From Atopsyche davidsoni (taxonomy: Eukaryota; Arthropoda; Insecta; Trichoptera; Hydrobiosidae), in the NCBI GenBank assembly GCA_022113835.1, contig JAILWY010000020.1:2666001-2730000 (forward strand): a stretch of 64,000 nucleotides of DNA, written 5' to 3'. Positions 25,161 through 36,500 of this stretch are shown piece by piece (the first letter of the stretch is position 1; every line of letters begins with the position of its first letter). The notes beneath the pieces are model-generated. The model searched no databases and was not told the DNA's origin. It saw only the letters and a program-made list of their open reading frames with translations. A program made the position numbers and the translations under genes.

Positions 25161-26200
25161 TATATAAATAAAATATAAATATGTTTTTATGAATATTTCA
25201 ATATATTCCCGTGATGGTTATGCAGTTATGCAGATTATTTTTTCAGTATATCACTGTACAAAGAAGGGTATCTATACTAATGTGGAACGGGCACTCAGTG
25301 CCGAGCTTTATTGGCTCCGTGGCTGTCGCGTTAAATCATTTGCTTTATAATTTGTATTTTATGACTCGGACTAATGGATTTCAAAAATACACCGGACCAT
25401 GTTTTTTCAGTCGTTTTTTCAGGTTTTTTTTCGACACGTGGCAATCCCCAGACGCTCGCTTTTTCTCCACAAACTGTACTTTGTACTCATATTTTTCGTC
25501 TGCTTAGAAACTGGCCGTTTTATTTATTCATTTTTCAGCGAAACCGCCTTTTTGGGGAATAAAAATATTACATAAATACATTACAAAAAAAAAATAATTT
25601 ATAAACAGCCAAATTACATGCAGAAAACGATGATTATCCGGTTTCAGGTACAAAGCAAGAGAGGTTATTTTTTGTTTTTTTTTTTTTGTTTTGACTGTAC
25701 AAAAATATTATTTTTGGTGTTTAATATTATCTGCAACTATCTAAATATTATCTGCAACTATCTAAATACTAAGCAACTGACTGGCGTTAGTGTTTAAGAG
25801 GTTGAGTAGAAGCAAACGTGCAATCGCCTCGTAAATCACGGCAGCTCAAAACGCATTTGAATAATTTACGAGCCGGGGCCGAGGGCGCCCGAAGCAAGGC
25901 GGAGACGCCCGAGCCTGAGTTTTATGGTAAGTGGGCTTAATAGCACCGCGGCCGCCGGTTCGGCACTCCTGTCCGGTGTGATTCACGAGCGACACGTGAA
26001 GGAGCACGCCAGGGGAGCCGAGCCATCGGAGCGCGAGCGTACTGCGCCACTCTACTTTGCAATAGGCATGACGAAAGATTTTCAAATCCTCTTCCATAAT
26101 GAGGGTACACGTTTACTATTTACGAAAAAAACTTTATTTCGGTAAAAAAAACTAGAGTTTAACGATGTTTAAAGCCATTTTTATAATATTTTTTCAAAAG
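25161..26200. other. Gene-free stretch with a GC-rich, CpG-rich patch
   Basis: GC-rich DNA at 25846-26060 stands out from the AT-rich surroundings and contains a good splice-donor word, ATG|GTAAGT, at 25924-25932. This could be an untranslated first exon of the downstream gene, but nothing confirms it. Open frames on both strands across it show no domain. Confidence 0.4.
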
Positions 26201-26227
26201 TGCGCGAAAACGCGTCATCGCGAGGCG

Positions 26228-26395
26228 TGACGTCATCGCGTCCGCTCTGACGTCATTAACTATCATTGTCAACTGGCGTGTCATTGTGTTTGCATTGAAA
26301 ACCATAGACCAATTTGAATACCATAGAGTTGTTGACGTCAGTATGACGTCATGCGCTGTGATTGGTGTTTCAGTCAAAATGGCCGATTGCAGTAT
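26228..26395. promoter_or_regulatory. Candidate promoter: four CRE octamers with CCAAT- and YY1-like words
   Basis: The full palindromic CRE TGACGTCA occurs at 26228-26235, 26248-26255, 26333-26340 and 26344-26351. Then come GTGATTGGTG (inverted CCAAT) at about 26358 and CAAAATGGCCG (YY1-like) at about 26376. This cluster lies about 2 kb upstream of the RhoGEF start codon. Known insect and vertebrate housekeeping promoters combine such sites, so a promoter is a reasonable inference. No TATA box or initiator is evident and the direction is unknown. Confidence 0.4.
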
Positions 26396-26594
26396 TTTAA
26401 CCTTTTAATTTGTTGAAAATCTTATTAATCTTAGATTTTTAAATAAAACTAAATCAGTTTTTTAAATCCTTTTAATATGTATTTTCCCTTAAAATAATTA
26501 TTTCTTTGATTCTTTGATACTGTCGTCACGCCTATTGCCCTCTTATTATAAAATCATGACAAAAGTTCAATTTTTAACCTATCCGGGATTTTTG

Positions 26595-27560
26595 TGACAT
26601 TAAAATTTTTCGATGATTTTTTCCGTCGTTTCACGTGCGAATCGATTGCCTAGATAGAAATTTCATTGTAAAAAAAAAAAAAAAAAAACGTTTACGGTCT
26701 CATTACGTACAAATACTAATGTGTTCGTAATCTCCTAGCCAATTGGCTATTTATTTAAAAAAAGTTGTTCCTAAACCTACATATATTTTATTTTTAATAA
26801 ATCTTGTATTTTACTTACATATTTTTATAATTTTTCGATGATTTTTAAAGTCGTTTCACGTGCGAATCGATTACTTAGAAATTTCATTGTAAAAAAAAAT
26901 AACGTTTACAGTCTTTATTTGAGAGATCTGTGTTGCATTGTTGCTTCAAAATATATATACGAATAGCTTATCGGCTAGGAGACTACGTACAAATAATAAT
27001 GTGTTCATAATCTATTAGCCAATTGGCTATTTATTAAAAAAAAATGTTCCTAAGCCTACGTATATTGTGTTTTTAATAAATCTTGTATTTTACTTACATA
27101 TTTTTATAATTATTCGATGATTTTTACCGTCGTTTCACGTGCGAATCGATTACCACCTAGAAATTTCATTGTAAAAAAAGCATTTATAGTGTTTATTTGA
27201 ATTGAAGCAGCGTCGCATTGTTGCTTGAAAAAATACACGAATAGCATATCAGCTAGGAGATTACGCACAAATACTAATGTGTACGCAATCTCCTAGCCAA
27301 TTGGCTATTTATTAAAAAAAAAAATCTTAAACCAACATAAATTTTTCGACGATTTTTACCGTCGTTTCACGTGCGAATCGATTACCTAGAAATTTCACTG
27401 AAAAAAAAAAAAAAAAAATATTTATAGTGTTTATTTGAAAGAAACTGCTTCGCATTCTTGCCTCATAGAAAAAATAGCCTATCGGCTAGGAGATTACTGA
27501 AAAAAATAATGTGTTCGTAGTCTCCTAGCCTATTGGCTATTTATTAAAAAAAATCTTTAA
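26595..27560. repeat. Tandem array of ~225-280-bp units, each carrying a long hairpin
   Basis: Each unit contains TCGATGATTTTTACCGTCG followed by TTTCACGTGCGAATCGATTA (near 26612, 26838, 27116 and 27351), an A-run, and then an inverted repeat. Arms are at 26962-26990 with 27004-27032, 27240-27266 with 27281-27310, and 27473-27497 with 27514-27541; the first unit keeps only the right arm (26724-26751). The arm consensus is GTAATCTCCTAGCCAATTGG. About four units, non-coding. A solitary arm lies at 21683. Confidence 0.85.
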
Positions 27561-27629
27561 TAATTTTTTTTATTTTTTATTAATAAACCTTGTATTCATA
27601 TAAAGCCTTTTTATCTTTTGTATGATATG

Positions 27630-27700
27630 CTTGATGGCTCAGTGGTAACACAGCGACTTGGCAGGCGAATCCCAAACTGATGTGATGATCGATCCAGCGC
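27630..27700 (+). mobile_element. tRNA-related fragment
   Basis: GATGGCTCAGTGGTAACACAG resembles a tRNA D-arm and is nearly the same as the minus-strand piece at 21540. No complete cloverleaf. It sits just after the hairpin array, as the relative at 21.5 kb sits beside a single array arm. Confidence 0.45.
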
Positions 27701-28330
27701 TATTTTAGTTTTATCCGTGTCGTTGGGATTCCACGTGTCGTTGCACACTGTTACAATGCTGATAAAGTAGCAGCTCCTCTGACACACCCCTAGCACGCGG
27801 AAGAAGACAGCCCTTGGCGTGTCTGCGAGAAGTTGTGCGGTCGCGTGTTGCCACACTCCGTATATCACAATACCATCCCGCATATTTACCGCGGCGGTCT
27901 CGCCAGTCACGCCTGGCAACACTGAAAGACTTGACAATGATAACTCCAAAACAATCATGCCCTAGTGCTGATTTGATTTTTTAATCCCAATACACACAAA
28001 AAAATAAAAAATTGTACTGAAATAAAAAGCGCTAGGTCGCTCAACATAAAACCTTTAAAAACCAGTCAGCTGTGTCGCGTAATACTGTGGTATTTATTAA
28101 GTACTGAGGGGTGTAAAGAGTGTTCAGGGTGAAATCAGGTTCCCTTCCTGTGAGAACCTCCGCAATTAGCAGGCCAGGACTGTCTGTTTTGCTAATTCGA
28201 CGCCTCCCCCGAGGGCAGTTGCCACGCGGCCAGTGACACAGCACGCAAGCTCGCAAATATATATAATATAAATTATAGTTTTGTTACGGTGTTTCGGTAT
28301 TTTATTGATTCGGTTATTTTCTGCTTGCAG
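27701..28330. other. Upstream intron or leader region
   Basis: Moderately GC-rich DNA before the first recognised coding exon. It ends in a polypyrimidine tract and acceptor (TTATTTTCTGCTTGCAG, ending 28330), so at least one untranslated exon must lie further upstream. An open frame on the minus strand (27958-27611) reads through the tRNA-related repeat and has no domain. Confidence 0.5.
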
Positions 28331-28349
28331 GTGATTTTAATATCGCGTC

Positions 28350-30855
28350 ATGCTGAAGTGGGCTGTGACCTCCAAGAGGGCAGAGGCCCAGGCTCCCTCC
28401 CGTCTGTCTCTGGACACAGGAGGAGCACCCAGACCTCCCCCAGGGCCGCGGAGACGCTCCCTCGGGGGGCCGTCCTGTCGCAGGAGACAGAGGAGGACCA
28501 CCATCCACGACAAGGAGAACGTAGACTTCATAGGCCTAGCCCAAAAAGAACTCTTGACCTTCAGAAAACTGGAGTACGTATCTGGCGCCCTTAAGGACGT
28601 CAGCAATTTGACTCCTAAAAACGCTACTCCCAGCTCAATAAGAAGCACAAAAGATGGTTCAAGTCCTGGTGATAAGAGAGATGTACAGGTGTACAGAAGG
28701 TTCGGAGGTGATCCTGCATCAAGATTCGCCGTGACTCCAACGTGCGTACCCAGAAATCTAGTTGCAGCGCAGCCGTTCTTGAAGAAGCGCAGGATTTTAC
28801 TGGAGACCGATATATATGTCGACGGCGCTGATGGTGACGTCGAGGAAGACGCCGACGACAGCGGATGTCTCGGCCTTGAGAACGAAAGGTCGGAAGATTC
28901 CACACACGTTAAAGTTCCTAGTCCAGCAAGTAGCGAAGACCAAAGCAATCTCAGGAAAGAATTGATCGAATCGGAGAGGAGAGTGATGGATGCAGTTTTG
29001 GGCGAATCCAGAGTGAGCGACGATAAGGTGTGCATAGAGAAGACGCTGGCCAACTGTGACACGACGAAGAACACGATCCACGCGTCAAGCTTGCCCACTT
29101 TTGAGATAGAATATTCTCCGTGCACCCTCGGGTCTTTCATGCAGAGAAATGCCAACTCTTACGTAAGCGAGGATCATGAAGTTTCAGCCTGCCTCAGCAC
29201 GCTTCCTGTGATCGGCTCGAGGATTTTTCTGAAGAATCCCTTGTACTTCAACATGGACGATTTCCCCCAAGACGGAGTTGTTCCGCCGAGTAAGAAACTC
29301 AAAATAGACCTTGCAGATAACTTCAGCAGCATGCTGGATAAACTGTCGCCGCTGTCCGCTCTCAGACAAAACGGTTGCAAGGAGAGAGAGAAGATATGCT
29401 CTGAAGTCTCTCCCCTCGCGAGGAAGTTGGCCTCGCTCTGCTTCAGTAAAATCGACCTTGAAAGATTATCGCCGAGCAGCAGACGCACCGATCGTACTCC
29501 GCTGAACGCGAAGAAAAGAAGACCCATCATCATGAACAGAGACGAGGAAGCCTCTATCGAGATGGAGACGAAGGTGATCAGCGAGCGCAGCGGGATATCA
29601 ACTGACGAATCCTCAATTTCAGATTCCAAAATGGGGGACGCCACGCTGGAAAAGATGATTGATGATATTTTGAAGAGCACAAAGAAGGTGAAACGAGCCC
29701 GGAAGGTGAAGCTGTACTCGAAGCATTCTGAAATCCAAGCTATGACCAAGCAAGTGGACGATGTGGTACCGAAAAAGATGAGCAGTTTGGATATCAGCGC
29801 TATAGAACCTTGTACTGAAACGCCTCCAAGAAAACCTGCACCTGAAAAAATAGACCAAATCCCTGGTTTTGTTACTGCACGTGTGAGCAAGGATATACCC
29901 AAAGAAGCCACGAAGAAACTAATTAAGTCTGTCTCTTTTAAGCACACATTCAAGAGACACGAAAAGATGTTCGAAGACAAGACTTACATAGAATTAGATC
30001 CGTTGAACTCCAGCGAACGCGAGGTCAAGACCCCGGAGAATAGGCTTTCACCAAAAAAAACCGGCGGAGTCGAAACCATGCTCAAGGGATGCTTAGAGAA
30101 GTTCACCATAAACTCAGCAAAGAAATCGTCCAGGAAGCGATGCAATTCGCTGGACTGTACTCCGTCGCACAACACATCGCTGCTGCATGACAGTGACTTC
30201 AACTTCAACCTCAAGAGGCAGCGCTGCGTCAGGAGGAAACGGATGTGCAACAGGGACGACGGGGAGGAAACCACCCACGACGGGCACGACAGCAGAGAAT
30301 CGGGGCTCACCCTGAAAACTGGCATCCCCAGTCCTTATACTCCTGATAACAAATCCATATCGAGGTTTCTTCAGAGCACATCATTCAACGCGATCACAGG
30401 ATATCCGTTAGGTTCTGAAACCAACACTTCAGGCTACACCAATAACTACACAGACATACCCCGAAACGTCTCAAACAGCAGCCTAATGCTGGGTCAATAC
30501 TCAGCAAACAAAAAGTCGTCTTCTTCTCCAACCGGCTCCAAAATGTTCGGGCTCACGCTGCAGTGCGGCATCCCGAGTCCAGCGTCTCCGTACTCCAATA
30601 ATATACTGATGGAGGATTTTAACATCAACACGCCGGGGTTCTTCTCCTCCATCAACGACAGCAAGACGGGAGACGACTCCGTGGACGTGGTCAGCGAGCC
30701 AGTCACCCCGGTGGTGGAGTTCAAGTCCTCCAGGAGGTGCCTCACCTACTCCCCGGAGGACGATGACACCAGCATGGAGAAGCGGCACTCCGAACTCCAG
30801 AGCGGGACTATTGACCTCTGCACGCAGTTCAGGAACGACCAGCTAACAGTGACCA
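28350..30855 (+). CDS. RhoGEF coding exon 1 (residues 1-836)
   Basis: The acceptor ends at 28330 and the exon begins at 28331; the first ATG in the long frame is 28350 (19 bases of leader in this exon). The donor A|GTGAGT is at 30855/30856. This single 2.5-kb exon encodes the disordered N-terminal region: an Arg-rich start, KENVDFIGLAQKELL, several basic clusters (SKKLKIDL, RKRCNSLD, RRKRMCNR) and two copies of GLTLxxGIPSP (residues 652-661 and 734-743). It ends in the first C2 strand (QLTVT). The open frame continues to a TGA at 30896 if the donor is not used. Codon composition is GC-rich compared with the introns. Confidence 0.9.
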
Positions 30856-33457
30856 GTGAGTACGATCAACTTCCATATTATCTTTGTGATTCCTGAAAAG
30901 TATAATTTATTATTTAATGTGCGAAGAGTACAGCTGTTTCTCCCTCTTACCCGTTTAGAGTGTCTAACACGCAGGGAATAAATAAATAAATAAAACCAAC
31001 AACCATGACTGCCTTCGCAGGATATATTTCCGGCAAACAGTATACTTGAATTATTTCTCATCAGTTATTTTAATTGACCGATAATTATATTTTTATTTAC
31101 AGTTTTAAGATGCCACGATCTTCAGCGTCCAAACGGGATCTCCAAACACATCAACGCATACGTGAAAGTAAGCATATATATATTTATAATCGTAGTTTTA
31201 ATTAAATTAACATATTATACAACTGCCCAAAAAATATACAATCGTTTATGCAAACAAAAAAATATTCACCCGCTCAATCAAAGTTGACATTTGAGGCGAA
31301 AGATAAAAAAATAATAAAACCAAAAAAAACACACACAGGAATCGGCCTAAATACGAGTATCATAAAAAAAGCACATTTCTCCAGCGGTAGATTAAAGCGC
31401 GTCCGCGCCCGTGTAACGCTCTGAGTGTATAATTTATTTATTCGCTCAACCACGTCCGGTTGTTTTGATTCGATGTGTTGATCTCGACAGGTGTGTTGAT
31501 TGGTATGATCGTCGAGTTGGTGTGTGGACGCTTTTGGGGGTGTTTGAAAGTGTTCGGCGCGGCGTTACACGTCGGCGCACTTGGCGTTCCGACCTTTGGG
31601 GAGTGAGTGGTAAAGCTCGGTGAACCGAAGGGCCACTTTTGAGTGGCGCGAGTCGCGGTAAGTGAAAGCTAATGGCAAGCCCGTGGCAAGCGATCATGGT
31701 CCTTACGACTTTTCAAGTTTCGCACAGTGAATAAAGCGAATCGCCGTCGGGGGGGAGATTAGTTTCGCGGTGAATTTTAGTTACTTTTAACGTGCCGCTT
31801 CTTCTTCTGGTGCCTCTCCTCGCAGGAAATTGGTGACAGTTTCGTTGAACACATCCCCATGCTTACTGTCACGAAAAACGTGGCCAAAATAAGAGGACCT
31901 TCCGCTTCTTTACCATCGTCAAGAGTTCTATTTCTTCCATGTCAACCCATGGATTCTCTTATACAGTCTCAATTTTTCGCATAGTAGCTGTCTTGAGTAT
32001 TCAAGCTTCAGCTCCATTAAGAAGAACTGAGACGACATAACTTGACCATAGTACTTTCTTCATGTTATTAAACGTCTCAATTCAGACTTTAATTTCCTGG
32101 ACTGGACTTGACTTTGTCGACTGTATATATAAAAATAAAATATATAAATATACACCCTTGATACGAATACGAAAAATATTTCCAAAATAGAAGACCTCCC
32201 GCTTCTTTACCATCGTCAAAAAATGTTTGTCTTAACGCATTCTGTGCAAGACTCATCCCATGGTGTATTAAAGATTCTCCTATATAACAACATATCTGCT
32301 ACCTCAATTCATCGCATAGTTATAAACCAAATCTCAGTTCTACATTTTTTAACTGTCTTAACTACTTTGTTGTGAATGTTGATATTGAAGTTATCAATCA
32401 ACTCTCTGAAGGCAACCGTTATTTTAATTTATATCCGGGCAGACTATTTTTTCACTATATCATAGTGCTTACTAGAACGGGCACTCAGGCTTTATTGGCT
32501 CATACCATCGTCAGGAGTTCACTGTCTTTCAACCCATGGTATTTAAAAAATTCTCATACGTCGCCTCAATTCTTCGCATAGTGTCCTCCAAGCTTCAACT
32601 CCATAAACGAAAAATGAGACAACATACGAAATATATATATGCGTACACATACATCGTCTAGGACCAAATTTAATTGAGAGATTTTAAATTCCAGGTGTGC
32701 TTAACTGGGGGCACCTTCCAGAGGACGCCAGTGCGTCGAGACTGCACCAGCCCCCAGTTCCTGCACTCCTTCCACCTGCCGGCCCCTGGAAGGCGCGCGG
32801 GCCGCCGGTTGCACGTCTCTGTCTGGCACCGCGACAGCCACAACAGGTAACCACCTCATCACCTCACCTGTCATTGCAAGACACTCTGCGTTTATCTGCT
32901 CCCCGTCTTCGTGATATTTGGTACCGAGGATGTCTTGAAGGGTTTGAGGCACGTCTGAAAGGTCAGCGCGCCTCTTTTATAAGAAATATTTAAAAATTTT
33001 TAAGTACTACCAAATTATATAGTTCCCACGGTCTGAAAATTCGTTACACTCGACACGCGAGGTTTTTTGTCCTATTCTTCAAGACAATAATTATTTTACC
33101 TGTGAAAGCCTCGCCCGCCCTCCCTGTCATTGACAAATGACGTATCCTTTGAGTTTCATCACCAGCGATCGGAAGTTGGTAGCAAAATGCAGTGCCGAAC
33201 AGTTTTTATTTAAAACCAAAATAAAGGCAAAAAAAATTATTTTTTATATTTTTATTTATATATTTTTTTGTCATCCCTTTGGCAAAATGGCTATTCACCG
33301 TTGAAATATTTTATTCGTATATTTTAATATAAATTTAATTTTGTGCGTAAAACACGATGACGTCATTGTGCCCACTAGCAACCAACGCTGTATTGTACAT
33401 ATAGTGCCTGATTACTTGCGAATCAATTAGTAGCCAATATTATTATTATGATAACTT

Positions 33458-33521
<64 letters not shown>

Positions 33522-36500
33522 AAATAAATTTACTTTGCGCCAAAGTGCTAAGTAGTATATTATATAGGTATATTCACTTTAATTTCGGGACTGATTCAAT
33601 TTCTGTCTGACCTCTAATCGACGTAAGCTGCATGCTGCCTCTTTCATATACCACTTAAGCTCTGGTTTTAAACGAATTGCTGTCTGACCACCAGGCTCAC
33701 TCCAAGACGATACCATCGTCATGCAATATTGGCCAAAGTGCGGGTAAGGGCGGTTCCCCGTGACGCGATATTCCCCTCAGGGTTGGACAGATGTCAAGCA
33801 AAGATAAACGACAACTTCTTCACCTCGACCCCACCCGCTAATTATGATCAAACCAACGGACTTTCCCACACTATTTCTCATATATTTTAAACACACTCAA
33901 GTGCTTTTTATCCGAGCAGGCTGGAGACCATCTCGCTGGCAAAAAAAATTTTTTTGTACCAAGCTCGCACAGTGAATTTTCAAAGTTACTCGAGACCACT
34001 CGACCAAGTGAGCAGATAATTTCCGAGACGCCCTCCGAGGAGTCGAAGCCGCGACCCTTGGCATTACACTGGAGCGTGCAAGCCAGCCAACCGCAAAACT
34101 AGACCAAATGACGCCGTATCGAAACCCACCCTTGAATGTAACATATCCTTAAAAATAAAAATTAACTAAATCTCCAACAGCGGGTCTCAAACTTTCGATC
34201 ACTGTACTCAGCCTAATTTTTTTTTTTATAAAATTATTTTACTATCAATATTCCAACTCAGAAGTTTGGGGTTGAAAAGTAAACGCGAGGCTTAGGGGTT
34301 GATTTAGTTAAGACAGCTCGTAGCACATTTATGTGGTATTGGAAACGCGCTGGAGATTCAATAAATATTTTTTTTTGTATACGTTTTTATTAATGCTATC
34401 GATGTCTGGACGTTCAGGGCAGAAATGAAGAATACTTTAAACACCATGGGTTAACGGTATATCTGAAGCTTTTATGACTAAAATTTGCTAAAATTTGCTT
34501 TTCGCCTTGTAGCTGTCTCAAGTGTCTCTCATCTCGATAAAGAAAAATTGAAAAAAAACTTAAGGCAGTTGCTTCCAGCCTTTTAATTACCTGGCGAAAT
34601 CGTGTCATTTAATTAATTTAATTGTCACTTTATTTTTCTATATCGAAAGTTGATTTTTTTACAGAGTATTGAAAAAACTATAAATTATATTTACATATTT
34701 TTTATTATTTAATTAACGTCCATTTTCAGGGTAAAATAAAATCTTGAAGATGTTGAAAAATTGGATAAAATGACGACTTTTCAAAACCAAAGTTTGTAAA
34801 AGATTTTTTTTTTTTTAATTTTTAAAATAATATATCGCACAGGGTTTATATTTAATCTTTAAATTCCAATTTAAAAAAAAGACTTTTAAATGTTTATGAC
34901 TCTTGGAAAAGGGACATGACGAGAAACACATATTTATCATATTAACAGTAAATTTATATGAAATAAAAATATGTTTTATTCGGAAGAAGGGATGTATAAA
35001 ACTTTTTGAATTAAAAATTTTATGATTGATGCAGTCGATTTTTCGTAAAACGGACTAGAAAATGATCAAAAAAAACTCGATTATGGGACCTAGACCCTTA
35101 ATAAGAAAAGTGGTGAGATATTCGATGCATCGGAAATCCTTCGAGTTTCGGGAACACTGTATTAAAAATTAACGTACATGGTTCTAAAACTACGCCACGC
35201 TCGGTAGTGCACGTCCTAGACCAAAAAGACCTCTTAATTGATAAGAAGCCCCTAATTAGTGGTCCGCGGCCCCTCCGGGGGTGGATTCTCTAATTGTTGT
35301 CACGCGATGCGCCGAGGGGGATGTTCCGTGTTGTAAAACCGTTTTGTGATTCTATTTTTTCCCCGTTTTGTTGTCGTGACCTGGACGAGTTCATCAATGC
35401 CCGCTGTGGCCATTATTTGGGCCATCGATTCACGCGTGAAACGACGGTTGAAATCATAGGAAAAGCATCAACATGATCACACCCACAAGTACTACCATGA
35501 ATATTAAAAATATGCGATATACAGTGTGTCCAAAGAGAGTATCGGGTATTTGTTAGTTCAGTAAAAACAAAAACTGCTAGTAATCAACTATTTTTTTTTA
35601 ATGTCAATTATAAGAATACAAAATGGAGAATTATTTCTAAAAGATGATGTTATCCAAATGGTGATCATTACGCGCTGTTGTCACTCTTCTAATCTGGAGC
35701 AAAGATTGCTGATAACACCTGACACATAGTCCTCGATATTGCTGCCCCATTTCTGACCTGATGTTTTGTTTCAATCCAGTTAGGTTCGTCGGATTATTCT
35801 CATAAACTCTACTTTTAAGGTATCCCCATACGAAATAGTCAAGAGGGCTAAGGTCGGGCCAGTTGATGTTACCTCTACGTGAAATGACCTTATTAGGGAA
35901 TAATTCGTTAACAGCTTCAATTGATTGATTGGATGTACGACAAGTTGGAACCACGTTCTTGAGTAGAAACCTTAAAACTTTATATTGCGCCAGCTTTGTT
36001 CAAGCTTTCTAATTGAATGCCTTTTTGTATGCCTCGTCCAGTTTTAAAAGTACGGATGTATTGTGTAACAAATTAAATTATTCAGCTGCAGTGTATATGA
36101 AAAAAAAAACTTATATACCAATATATTTTAAAACGTAACAGGTTTTTCTTTGAAGTCCCATATCTTTTCCCATAGAGGCAATCCTATTTGTTACACATAA
36201 CCGAAGCCTATTTCCCTGAGCGCGGGGGAGTCCCTCCCCTCTGTTTGCTTCAGTGGGAAATATCGAATTCACATCCCCTGCAAGCTTTTACAAGGGGGAA
36301 AGCGGAGGGTGGAAATTTCAGTATGATTTATCATTATTGGTACAGCTGGCCACTGCTTGCTTACTTAATAACACAAGATATTATCTTTGTGTCTATAAAA
36401 CGCACCCCCGAAGACTCTTGCAAGGAGAGAACTGAAACGTAAAAAAAATGCATTTAAACTTTTGAATACGTGATGCCGTAAATGAATAATTAACTAAAAT

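Noticed and set aside
28289..28594. A + frame reading through the exon 1 acceptor
   Set aside because: Different frame from the 848-codon one, it begins in the intron and overlaps the coding exon only as a shadow.
28337..29155. A 272-codon minus-strand open frame opposite exon 1
   Set aside because: It is the mirror of the strongly coding + frame. GC-rich exons with codon bias create long antisense frames; there is no domain and no independent signal.
29174..29980. A 268-codon minus-strand open frame opposite exon 1
   Set aside because: Same antisense shadow of exon 1; hydrophobic composition arises from reversed acidic and serine codons.
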